DNA of 64,000 nt from Rhabditoides inermis. Its lineage: Eukaryota; Nematoda; Chromadorea; Rhabditida; Rhabditidae. The stretch lies in the NCBI GenBank assembly GCA_963966185.1, contig CAWZYM010000339.1, positions 1 through 64,000 of the forward strand, in the 5' to 3' direction. Position 1 is the first letter of the stretch, and each line of letters opens with the position of its first letter. The position numbers and the translations under genes are program-made. Under the pieces are notes generated by a model. It was not told the origin of the DNA. It saw only the letters and a list, made by a program, of their open reading frames with translations, and made no database searches. Positions 25,308 through 37,816 of this stretch are shown here, in pieces.

Positions 25308-26896
25308 ATGCCTGCGACGGCGGGGCCGCTCGCAAAAGCGCCCATATCGGAGACCACCAAGGTGCGCCCCCCTCCCCCTCTCTCTCTCACTCTCACTCTC
25401 TCTTTCTCTCTCATTCTCAATCGCATGTCTAGGACTCCGCTCCCCCTCCGCTCCCTCCGACCTCTGGCTGGGCCGCCTGGGCTGCCCAGTCCGAGCCCAC
25501 CCAGCCCAACAGCCCCGCAGCCCAGTCGCCAGCGCAAGCAGCGCCCACACAAGCAGCGCCCACACAGAAGGTCGACAATGTCAAGGTGCGATACCGTATA
25601 CTCGACGAGAGTACTGTAGCCTACCGTATACCTAATACAGCGTCGTGAGGGCAGTCTTGCCTCGCCGGAACTCCAGCCGCGCTATTCGTTTGCCGGCAAG
25701 TACGAGCCGTTCAAGGAGGCGGGTGAGTGTAAACAAGTAAACAAACTAATAAACAAGTAAACAACATCAGCTGATCGCTCGCGCATTTCTCTGGGGGACT
25801 TTGGGATGACTCTGCTGCAGGGGCAGACTGGACAGTCCCGACCCGACTACCACGGAATGCGCAAGGACACTTTTGTGAGTACTGTAGAGTACTGTAGCTA
25901 CAGTATACCGTACTTAATGTTATTTGGATACTGTATGTACAGTAACCCGTGTCTGTCTAGATGAAGTTGCGTTACACTGGCGATCGCGAGTGCAATGCAT
26001 GCATCTCACCCCTACACGCACTCGAGGGTACGTTTCAAACGATACATTTTAATCGATACGTTTCAATCGATACGTTTTAATCGATACGTTTCACTCGACA
26101 CTCTTTTCGAGAGGTTCGTTGCGTTTCAAAAAAAAAGCGTTGTGTAAAAAAATAAATGTAAGAAAACGTGTCACTCCTTGCCATATCTCATTGCAAACTT
26201 GCATCGTCGCAGTTTTTTCAGGCATTTCAGCACTTCACTGAGTTTGTAAAAGCTCTAAAATTCTAGGAATGTCGCTTCTGCTCACGTGCGCAGATCGCAA
26301 GACAGCACAGCAACTGGGGGACATGGTCAAGGATGGTGGGGGCGTGGCCTGCGTGGGCGGGGCTTAATCGGGCGTGTTCTTGCAGTGCTCTCGTCTCACA
26401 TCGACATCTTTGCGAACCCTGCCGATATGCACAATCTCCACGGTCTCATCGTGGATATGGGCAAGGATGCGAGGGAGTTCTTCCACTCGGGTACGGTACC
26501 TCAAATTGCAGTACGGTACTTGGGTACTGTACCTACCGTATACTTCAGCCACCCGCGTCTACATTGATCACGTACCGGGGATGACTGCAAGAAAGGAGGT
26601 GCTGGAGCAAGCTGAGATATACAACTACAACAAAGGGGTGCGGTAGATGATGATACTGTAACAACTAGGTTACTGTATCTACCGTATTCCAGAAGACGGG
26701 TGCGATCCGAACGGTGGCCTTTGCGACGGATCCAGTGGGCACAGCGACAATTGCCAAGATCAACCACGACATTGCGGTGAATTCTGGAAAACTTCTTAAT
26801 TGTGTGTTCTTCAGAGCTCGACCAACAACGCTCTTCGTTACTGTGTCCGGAATGACAATGCCCCAAATCACAACGCGCAGGTACTGAACCTCTCTC

Positions 26897-26932
<36 letters not shown>

Positions 26933-29831
26933 TCTCATCCCTCCTTATTCAGTGTGTTGTTGTGTCTGCTGCCGAGTGGACTTTTCAATGGAACAAGAAA
27001 CCGAGTGATGTCAAGAAGTGAGTGGATCTTTGTTGTTGAAACTTGAGGTAGTTGACTTGACTTTTTTTCTAGGTTCTTCTACGATACAAAGAAGAACGCG
27101 GGAGGAGGCGGGCTTTGCAAGAGTGTGGTGGGTAAACAAGCTTGTAAACAAGTAAACAAACATGTAAACAACTTCAGGTTGACGCGTGGGAGACTGGTCC
27201 GGATGCGTACCGATACCACAAGACTGGGGAATATGAGCTGATCGAACTGGATTCGCACTACAAGGACATGAAGTTGTACCTCTACAAGGTTGCACCGTCT
27301 CCCTCTCTCTTTCTATCTCGCTCTCTCTATCTCTCTCGCTTCTTCTCTCTCTCTCCCTCCCTCTCTATCTCTCTCTCTATTTGCATCGTTCTCTTCAGAG
27401 TGTTCGCTCTTCTGATCTCTCCTATCGCGAATTTATTGGTGCCATCGACTCTCTGCCACTTGAAAAGAAGAAAATCGCATCGGTACACCTTACAGTATCT
27501 ATATACTATATTCAAACTACAGTACACCTACCGTATTGCAGCTGTGTTTCCCTCGCTTTGCTCACACTCTGCCCGCCGCTCTCTCAGCCACCCTCAACGC
27601 AAAGAGCGACTATGCCGTGCCGCGGCTCTTCGATCACGAGAGGGTTGTTTGTTTGTTTACTTGTTTGTTTACTTGTTTACTTGTTTGTTTAATGGTGTGT
27701 TTACTTGTTTCCAGTCCGAGCTGACCGCTCTCTACTCTGGCGGCTCGATGTACTCTCCCTCACTCGCCACGCTTTGGGAACACTATCACAAGGTCAAGTT
27801 CTCGGTGAGTGGCAATGATGACGTCAGAGAATGGGTTGACGTCATGTTCAGATGACGTGCGATCTGCCCACGCGGGACTTCCATCGCGGAAAGACAGTGG
27901 ATCCCGTCCAACTTCACTTTGATGGACCTGTCTACCATGTGGTCAGTGGGGAATGTTTGACGATAATGGTTTTGTGGTCAAAAAAATCTTCCTCTCTCTC
28001 TCTCTCTCCCTCTCTCTCTTCCTCTGTTGTCAGTTCTGTCTACTTTAGAGTGGACAGAACTGTGGACATCTTGAGACATTTCGCTGTAGACAGAACTCGC
28101 AAATGATGAACACGCAATGTCTCAAGATGTCCACAAGTTCACATGTTCTGTCTACTCATCTGTAGACGCAACTCGTTACTGCGCTATAGGCTCATGTTGA
28201 CGGCTCAAAGCGCGAAACGACTGGAAGAGGTGCAGAAAACTCTACTTTTTCAATTTCTTTCCACTTGAAGGAATAAAATATTCCGCCACTGTACAAAGTG
28301 ACTTACAGCGTTCTGGTGTGCGACGGCGTGCGTATGGCGGAGGCGACGCTGAGGTAGGTATACGGTAATACAGTATTCTACAGTACTCTACAGTACCCCT
28401 TTACAGCCTCGTCAGTACGGTGGCGGCGGAGAAAGCCAGCAGGATCCGTTCGTTCGCGAGAAAGAGCTGGCCACTCAGCGAATGGAGGTCACTCCGGAAG
28501 CGAGGGACGAGAAGGAACCAGTCAAGGAACCAGCCAAGGAACCAGCCAAAGAACCAGTCAAGGAACCAGGCAAGAAGGCGGAACCAGTCAAAGAAGCAAA
28601 GAAGGAAAAGACAGATCCTGCCAAGAAGACGGAACCATCTCTGGATGAGATGAAGGAGAAGAAAGAGAAAGCGGAACCAGCCAAGAAAGAACCAGTCGCA
28701 CCAGTGAACAAGGAACCAGTGAAAGAGGCAAAGGGAGAGGTGTTCACCAATCCTTTGAAGACATTGCTCCAGAACGCTCTTGCAAACACGCAGAGCGAAT
28801 CGAAGAAGAAGGAACCAGTCAAGGAACCAAAGGAACCAGTCAAGGAACCAAAGGAACCAGTCAAGGAACCAAAGGAACCAGTCAAGGAACGAGTGAAGAC
28901 GGAGAAGAAAAAGTCAGACAAGGACAAAAAGTCGCCGGATACCAAGTCTGATGAGTCAAAAGAGGGGAGGAAGAAGAGGACGCCACGGACAGAGGATACC
29001 AGGAGGGGTGGGCGATCTCTATCTCTATCACTCTCTTTCTCTCACTCTTTTTCTCTACCAACCACTCTCTATCTTTCCCCCTTTTTCCTCATACAACGAA
29101 CGTTTGTTAGTAGTGGCATTGATATGGCTAGCTACAGTTCAAGGAATAGTTAGTTCATCACTCCGCGCGTACACCACCGCATTTGAAAATTGCGCGCGCG
29201 CGAAACTTCGAATTTGAATCTATATCTATCGATTTTCGAGCCGCCTCGCACTCTCTTCACTCTTGCGCTCTCTAATGTTCTGCAGACCTTCAATCTATCG
29301 ACGATCCGGTGGTCGATGCGAAGAAGAAGGCCAGTGAGCCACAGCTGGCCCGGAAAGCCAGTGAGCCGAATGTCTGCCCCGCCCAGTTCAACAGTCCGGC
29401 CACTGGCAGGTTGGGATCTCTCTCTCTCTCTCCCTCTCCCTCTCTCTCTATCGCTCTCTCCTTCTCCCCCTCCTCTCTCTCTCTCTCTCTCTCTCCCTCT
29501 AGGAAGCGCGCCACCACGCAGCCACCCACAGCCGTGGAGATCCAACAGCCCCCCGCAATCCGGTCGCGCAGGAATGTGAGTACTGTACCTCCCGCTACTG
29601 TATCTACAGTAACCCGCTCCTACCGTACCCATTACAGCGCCTAGCCTACTCGCCCGATCAGCTGCTACTCGTGTCGAGTGAGTGGATCGCAAACTCGAAT
29701 CGAATCGAATCGCGTTCTCTCGACTTCGCATTCTCATATCGTGAAAGTGTAAATGTGAATACCTGAATATTCTCTAATTCCAGAAGTCGCCTCGCCCACG
29801 CAACTGCACCATGCGCATCCGGGGGGAGATT

Positions 29832-29874
<43 letters not shown>

Positions 29875-30323
29875 GGAGAGAGAGAGATAGTAGATTACGG
29901 CTCGTGGTAGATCATGCAGGTCGAGTAGACCCTCCACTCTTGTAGAGAGGAAGACGTGTCCGACCCACCGGAGGGCTTCGATCTGAATGCAGCTTCGCAG
30001 CCCATCGAGGGAGTGACAGGTATCGATCGATTATCGATTAGTTGAATGATTATCGATTAGATATGTCTGCCGAAGTGTCGTTCGACACCCCCTTTCTCTA
30101 CATGCTGACTCGCAAGTTGCCCACTGGACAGACGATTCCTGCGTGCATTGGACGATTCGTGGGTTGTTTACTTGTTTACGTAGTTATTCAGATATTCAAA
30201 AAGGTGTTTACTTATTCACAAAGTTGTTTACATGTTTACTTTCAGACCAACATCGAGTTCCAGCACGTTTACCGTCTGCCTGATCCTTCGCGAGAAGTCT
30301 CCAAGGGGAGCAACCCTGTCTGA
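25308..30323 (+). CDS. Serpin-like protein with a very long insertion at the reactive-centre-loop position
   Basis: Exons: 25308-25361, 25433-25585, 25641-25722, 25771-25874, 25961-26027, 26267-26335, 26385-26490, 26549-26637, 26693-26776, 26815-26880, 26953-27017, 27073-27127, 27178-27288, 27399-27482, 27542-27643, 27715-27804, 27852-27941, 28309-28353, 28407-29007, 29286-29409, 29503-29575, 29638-29677, two uncertain exons near 29784 and 29950, about 30060-30158, and 30246-30323. After a Pro/Ala-rich start the order is serpin-like: ISPLHALEG, VYIDHVPGMT...EIYNYNKG, VVVSAAEWTFQWNKKP (strand 3A region), YRYHKTGEYELIELD, KIASLCFPRF (strand 2C) and LYSGGSMY. The end, DTPFLYMLTRKLPTGQTI...IGRF, is the serpin C-terminal strand pair. 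Between these, about 360 residues replace the usual loop of some 20, including a 200-residue exon of KEPV/KEPAKEP repeats and two KASEP units. No signal peptide is visible. Inhibitory activity looks unlikely. Confidence 0.72.
28055..28135. repeat. Intronic hairpin
   Basis: GTGGACATCTTGAGACATT near 28060 and its exact complement near 28113 can pair. Copies of GTTCTGTCTACT flank both sides. It lies in the serpin intron 27942-28308, directly ahead of the exons of the long insertion. Confidence 0.75.
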
Positions 30324-31115
30324 TCCGCTTATCACTTGTCACTTCCATTACTACTTACGACTTACAACTTATAGTGTTTAATACAAAACACCTATTACGA
30401 TTAGATTGTGTAGTGTATGTTCGATTGTGTATAAAAATGTATATATATTGCGCGCGCAGTTAGCTCACATCAGAAGTTTTTTTGGTAAAAAAAACATTCT
30501 GGACATCAGACATACAGTATATACTGGACCAAACACATTGTGAAGATTTTTCTTGGGGTTCACATATCTATTTCACTGATCCTCTCACATGATTATGTGG
30601 TGTAGTATATTGTTACTTCGCTTTTTAAGCAGTGGTTCGCGGGTTCGATCTTGGGTACCCACGCAAAGTACTGTCAAAATGTAAACATCATAATTCTGTT
30701 CTTTGACCAAACACCCAACTGTCTCTGGTGAAAAGAGTGAAGCTGGTGAAAAGTCTCTGGTGAAAGGAGTGAAGCAAACATCCGTCGACAGTCGATTTGT
30801 TGAAAGTATTGATATTCGAGACAAAAATTGCTTCCCACTCTTTGTACATGAGTAGTAGACCAGCTCGCTAGCCATTCCGCCAATTTTTTTCGGATGATCA
30901 TTTGCGAACACGTGTTCGAATTCTTAAAAAAATCAAATTTAGGATTATGAACACACATATGTAGAGAACATTCAAAAAATTTAAAGTTTATGAAATCTTC
31001 AATGAATATATTATGTAACAATAATCTAGAAACTTCAAAGGTGAGTATCTACGATGGGATGGGAGGGAGGGGAGGCGGTAGGAGATTGCACGGACACACA
31101 AATATAATGTACAGT

Positions 31116-31160
<45 letters not shown>

Positions 31161-31280
31161 AGAGAGAGAGAGAAAGAGAAAGAGAAAGAGAAAGAGAAAG
31201 AGAAAGAGAAAGAGAAAGAGAAAGAGAAAGAGAAAGAGAGAGAGAGAGAGAGAGAGAAGGAGAGAGGGGGAGGGGCGAGC
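30324..31280. other. Intergenic region between two converging genes
   Basis: No gene recognised. It contains a tRNA-like segment at 30595-30675 with B-box-like GGGTTCGATCT, and a (GA)n/(GAAA)n tract at 31118-31250 just past the stop of the minus-strand gene. Confidence 0.5.
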
Positions 31281-31838
31281 TTATCGTCCCTTGTTGCTTC
31301 CAGAAAGGAAGTTGTTGATAAATCCTTGAGCGAACTCTCCTCCGATCAGATTTCCAACTTGGTTCATCATACGCATCGGGTTCTGGAAAGAAGAGATTGA
31401 TCTCTCTCTCTCTCTCGTTCGCATGTCTCTTATTATCTACTATCTCCTTTCTCTATCCTCTTTCCTCGGTTTATTGTATATCTTTATCTCTCTCTCTTTC
31501 TCTCTCTTTCTCTCTCTTTCTCTCTCTCTCTATCTCTCTATCTCTCTTACCTGATCAATGATTCCCGTGATTTCATCGCACCGCTTGATTGCGCGTTGTA
31601 GTTGAGCAGCTACCTAAAAGCATACTAAAAGGGGAGAAAAAAGAGGGGGAGAGATTGGGGAGAGGAAAAAGAGAGAGTAGGAGGAGAAGGAAGGGAGAAA
31701 CAGAAGAGAAAGAGGGAAGAGAAAAAGGAAGAGAGAGAGAGAGAAAGAGAGAAAAACAAAGGTAAGATATTGGGGAGAGGAGATGAGATATTCAGATATA
31801 ACGATTGATTGATTGATTGATTGAGATGAGAGGAGAAG

Positions 31839-31876
<38 letters not shown>

Positions 31877-33326
31877 GACGCGCCTGTAGGGAGGCGAGTA
31901 TGTCGCACTCTGATATGACCCTCTTCAGCTCTGTGCACTGCTCCCTCTCCGCGCCCCGCTTGCACGTCTCCTTGCTGTAAAAGATCGAGTTCACACATAG
32001 GTTTTGTTCAGTCAGACGATAGATGCTGCCTGCACTCTCGAGCTTGGTCGCTACTCGTTACAACTGGAGAGGTGCAAGATCACTCTTACCGATTTCCCGG
32101 TGTCTTCACTTCTGTATCCTGTGTACAAGTATCTCAACTGTCCCTTGAATAATACTATGCGCGTTTCGATATACATATCTGCGCTTCAGCGGATGTATTC
32201 AATCAGGTATGTGTGTTTGTTTGCTCGGAAACTGGAAAACAGTACGCGGATGTCCCGGAAGGACATTGAAACGGGTAGTGAAATCGACGAATCTGTCCGT
32301 TCCGCTATGCACGGTGTGGTGGCACTGTGTTGAAATTCTTTTCGGTTCCCGCAATTTTTCCAGTTCAAATATCCCCGCACCATTCGCGCGTCATGGCTGT
32401 TTTTCACCGGTCGCGCGCAAGCAGAGCAATTTGGAATAAACTGAAGCGATCAGTGATCGATGCTCTGTCCTTTAGACATGATGCAAATCTCATAAAATAA
32501 GTGCCACAGCCTATTAACGTGCTTGGGCACAAATTGTGCTCCTAGAGAAATAGAGAGGCCTTTACTGCATAACCCAATTGTGTTATGAAAGCGTCTGATC
32601 GTGTTTCGACGGCGGTGCCATAGAGATCAGCCATTACTACAATTCCGCACCACAAATACCTCCTTTGAATCAAAATGTCCGAAATGTGAAACCTTCTAGA
32701 AACCTGAAAAATGTTGAAAAAAACTTGAAAAATGTTCTTATGTTCAAGGTGCGGACAGTCCCTTCGAAAACATATGAGAAATAGTTCGAAGTAATTCGAA
32801 GGCGTTGTAAGGCTATCGCAATTAATCCGAAGTCGTTTGAAGAGACTGTCCGCTACTTCAACAATATGCTCCGCAAGACTAAAGCACCAGGGAAAGAGAA
32901 TGTTCGAAAAGTAGAACCTTCTAGGAACCTAGGTTTTGTGATTTCAGGTGTTGGTTTCACTGCACTGACCTCGCAGCCAGCAGGTCCATTCCTCCCCCGT
33001 ACAGGGCACTCTGGATCTCACTGCCCCACGCGTCGAACGCTTTCTCATCGGCTACCTGCAACGGGGGCGGGGCTAGAGGGGGCGGAGCAAGACAAACGAA
33101 TACGTTTTTTACGTTTCGTTTGCTCTGCGATGATAGTTGTGCATGCTCATTGATAAAAACCGATTCTACATCGTGCATATGACTACGTATCGGAACATTT
33201 GAAGTTTACCAACATTTGCTGAACAGATTCTGATTCAAAATTAAGCCATAAAAACAAACCTGAACACAGTTGCCATACGCGGCCTGCATGAATTCGGAGA
33301 GAAAGGGGAGACAACCTGGAAGGAGA

Positions 33327-33373
<47 letters not shown>

Positions 33374-33381
33374 GAGGGAGA

Positions 33382-33413
<32 letters not shown>

Positions 33414-34066
33414 TCAGTCCACTCACCCTGTCCCTTGGGGATTCCGAAGTTGTTGTTTGCCCCGGGCACGACGTCCTTGATGCCGATCTGTGGGAGGGGC
33501 TCCATGCCCCGCCCACCGGGGAAGCCCGCGCGCGCCGAGGCGGCTGACTCGCCCTGCAATGCAAGCATTCAATATTTTAAATTCACTTTTTCTGTCTTCG
33601 ATTTCCGAAACGGTCGTTTCCGAAAAAAAAGAACTATTCGACAACACTATTCGCAACCTACCAGTGAGTGTTTTGAAGGCGTTAATAAACCTGTTCGAAA
33701 AATTTCACCTTCAGGTGATATCTAATTATTTGGAATTGGATAGGATCAAACAGGTAGGATCACCCATTCCGTCCGGTGAAAGGGATCATACCGGATTTCG
33801 GTTCAGATTTGTTTAATATTGTAGATCAAACCTTACATGTTCAGTGACTGTACCCAAGTCATTGAGTGCAGATCAAGAAGTTCAAAGAGTGGTCTCACCC
33901 CGAACGTGGCAGCGCCGCGCTGTCTGGCGGGAGCGGCTGCCGACTCGCCGGGCTGACTACTTCCGGTGGCGCCTGAGAAGTGGAGAGGGTAGGGTTGGTT
34001 AGAGCACATCCTGCTTCATATTCGAAGACGGTTAGTGGAACATGTGAGTATGCCAAACGTGACTAC

Positions 34067-34118
<52 letters not shown>

Positions 34119-34361
34119 TAAGAAGAAGAAAGAAAAGAAAGAAAGTGAGAGAAAGAAGAAAGAAAAGAAAGAAATAAAGACAAAGAGGGAGAGAGAGGGA
34201 GAGAGATAGCGAGAGAGAGAGGGAGGGAGAGAGAGAGAGAGAGAGAGACTGACCCCTGAGGAACTGGCTGGCGAGGCGCATGAACGGGTTGTTGGCCATG
34301 GCGTCCCCGTCGGACGAGGCGGACACGGTCGGAGGAGGGATCGAGGGGCGCTGCGAGGGGG

Positions 34362-34408
<47 letters not shown>

Positions 34409-37400
34409 CCTCTCTGCCTTTCCTCTCTCTTATACGCCTCTCTTATAAGATATGATATAGTCTGTAGCGTACCTGTTCGATGACGGGCGCTTCTGTGGGT
34501 AGAGTGCCGAACGTGCTCTCCATGGGAGGCGGGGGCGGCGGTCGCGGAGGAACCGGGAACGTCTGAGAAATGTCTTTCTCTCTCTCTCTCTCTCTCTCTC
34601 CCTCCCTCTCTCTCCACTTCCATTTACAATATCTTTCTCAATATGAGAAACATCTATGTATCAATGATCCCAACAAAACTGCCTCGTTTTCATTACATTT
34701 TCACAGCCCGGTGATATTTCAACTGCGAAGTTCGAAATTCAGAGTGTACACTCCCAACACGCGGGTGGAAAAGTGAAAATTTGCAACGGAGAAACGAAAT
34801 TTTCAATTAGAGAGGGCGCGCAGCGCCCTCTCTCTTGGGTTAAAATAAGGCTCGCGCCAGAATTTTCAAGTAGCGATATCCAAAGGACATGTTAGCAACA
34901 ATGTGAAGTCTTCCAATTTAGGGTGGGTGTCGTTTCCAATTTAGGGTGGGTGTCGTTTCCAGTCACGCTAGCTGATAGCTAGCCCTCTGCTGGCGGGCGA
35001 GCGCGAGAGCACGCGAGAGAGCACGCTGTTTGGAGAGAGACAGATGTACTTTGGTGGCTGCGATCAGTAGGAATTTAGTAAGGGGAGAGAGAAAGAGAGA
35101 ACGAGAGAACGAGAGAACGAGAGAACGAGAGAACGAGAGAACGAGAGAACGAGAGAACGAGAGAACGAGAGAACGATATAACGAGAGAAAAGGAGAAAAA
35201 GAGAGGAGGGAAGGAGGGAAGGAGAGACGGAGAGAACGAGAGAACGAGAGAACGAGAGAAGGATAGAAAGAGAGAACGAGAGAACGAGAGAACCAGAGAA
35301 AGAGAGAAAGATATAAAAAGAGAACGAGAGAGCTAGAGAACGAGAGAAAGAGAGAAAGGGAGAAGGAGGGAAGGAGGGATGGAGAGAAGAAGAGAAGGAT
35401 AGAAAGAGAGAACGAGAGAACTAGAGAACGAAAGAAAGAGAGAAAGAGAGAAAGAGATAAAGAGAGAACGAGAGAAAGCGAGAACGATATAACGAGAGAA
35501 TTAGAGAACGAGAGAAAGAGAGAATGGGAGGAGGAGGGAAGGAGGGAAGGAGAGAAAGAGAGAAAGAGAGAACGAGAAAACGATATAACGAGAGAACTAG
35601 AGAACGAGAGAAAGAGAGAAAGTGAGAAGGCGGGAAGGAGGGAAGGAAAGAAGGAGAGAACGAGACAACGAGAGAACGAGACAACGAGACAACGAGACAA
35701 CGAGAGAACGAGAGAACGAGAAAACGAGAGCACGAGAGAACGAGAGAAAGAGAGAACGATATAACGATATAACGAGAGAAATAGAGAACGAGACAACGAG
35801 AGAACGAGACAACGAGACAACGAGAGAACGAGAGAACGAGAGAACGAGAAAACGAGAGCACGAGAGAACGAGAGAAAGAGAGAACGATATAACGATATAA
35901 CGAGAGAAATAGAGAACGAGAGAAAGAGAGAAAGAGAGAAGGAGAGAAGGAGGGAAGAAGAGAAGGAGAGACGGAGAGAACGAGAGAACGAGAGAACGAG
36001 AGAACGAGAGAAGGATAGAAAGAGAGAACGAGATAAAGAGAGAACGAGAGAACGAGAGAACGAGAGAACGAGAAAACGAGAGAAAGAGAGAACAAGAGAA
36101 AGAGAGAACGAAAGAAAGAGAGAACGATATAACTAGAGAACGAGAGAACGAGAGAAAGAGAGAAGGAGGGTGGTAGGAGGGAAGGAGGGAAGAAGAGAAG
36201 GAGAGACGGAGAGACGGAGAAAACGAGAGAACGAGAGAACGAGAAACGAGAGAACGAGAGAACGAGAGAACGAGAGAACGAGAGAAAGAGAGAAAGAGAG
36301 AAAGAGAGAACGAGAGAAAGAGAGAACTGGAGAACTAGAGAAAAAGAGAAAGGGAGAAGGAGGGAAGGAGGGAAGGAGAGAAGAAGAGAAGGAGACACGC
36401 GAGAACGAGAGAACGAGAGAACGAGAGAACGAGAGAACGAGAGAACGAGAGAACGAGAGAACGAGAGAAAGAGAAAACGAAATAACGAGAGAACTAGATA
36501 ACGAGAGAACGAGAGAACGAGAGAAAGAGAGAAAGGGAGAAGGGGGGAAGGAGGGAAGGAGAGAAGGAGAGACGGAAAGACGGAGAGAACGAGAGAACGA
36601 GAGAACGAGAGAACGAGAGAAAGAGAGAACGAGAGAAAGAGAGAAAAGAGAGAAAGAGAGAAAGAGAGAAAGAGAGAAAAGAGAGAAAGAGAGAAAGAGA
36701 GAACGAGAGAACGAGAGAACGAGAGAACTAGAGAACGAGAGAAAGAGAGAAAGGGATAACGAGAGAACGAGAGAAAGAGAGAACGAGAGAAAGAGAGAAC
36801 GAGAGAAAGAGAGAAGGAAAGAAGGAGGGAAGGAAGGAAGGAGGGAAGGAGAGGAGGAGAGGAGGAGAGAAGGAGAGAAGGAGAGAAGGAGGGAAGGAAT
36901 GGGAGGAGAGAAGGAGGAAAGGAGAGGAGGAGAGAAGGAAAGAAGGAGAGAAGGAGGGAAGGAATGGAAGGAGAGAACGAGAAAATATCGAATAAATTTG
37001 AAATGAAATTGATGAAATAATGAGAGAAGAACATGTTACATGTATGAAGACGAGAGAGAAAATTTCTATGAAATTCAACAAAAGGACATATATTATCTTT
37101 TAAAAGTACTTCCGTAAAAAGTGTTGTTTGTGTTAACCTGATTCAAGAAAAGCGCATGCATATATTATTAATTTTCGAAAAATCAAATCGTAAACACCTG
37201 AACATGAAAACTAACACAAACTTGCTCTTTCAAAACGTTGAATAATTTTTGAATAATTAATGTTGAATAATTCCATGTTTTATTTTTTTGACATTTTTAT
37301 ACCTGAAACATTGAGTCAAACAACATCACGAATAACATTTTATTTTACTGATAAACCATAAATAATAAACCGCAAAAAACACTAAATAAACAAAACAATC

Positions 37401-37756
37401 GTATTATTCTGAATGTTACGTGTAACTATTCTATATTCGTTTGAAAGAGCAAGTTTGTGTTAGTTTTCATGTTCAGGTGTTTACGATTTGATTTTTCGAA
37501 AATTAATAATATATGCATGCGCTTTTCTTGAATCAGGTTAACACAAACAACACTTTTTACGGAAGTACTTTTAAAAGATAATCCGCTCCTGCGTTAATTA
37601 GGATCAATGACAAGGTTTTTCGAATACAAAAAAAGTGTTCTCACCTTCACTCCCCTCTGCCCGATGGGCTTGATGGAGTTGTGCGGGAGCTGTTTGCCAT
37701 CCGCGGTGAACGGGTTGAACGGAGCGGGAGTGGCCAGAGTCTGGGGAATCTCTCTC

Positions 37757-37816
<60 letters not shown>

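Noticed and set aside
34963..37034. Open frames of 285 and 537 codons on the minus strand and 278 on the plus strand
   Set aside because: They are produced by the 10-bp minisatellite, which rarely makes stops in the affected frames. Composition is Ser/Leu/Arg or Glu/Arg repeats with no splice or start context.
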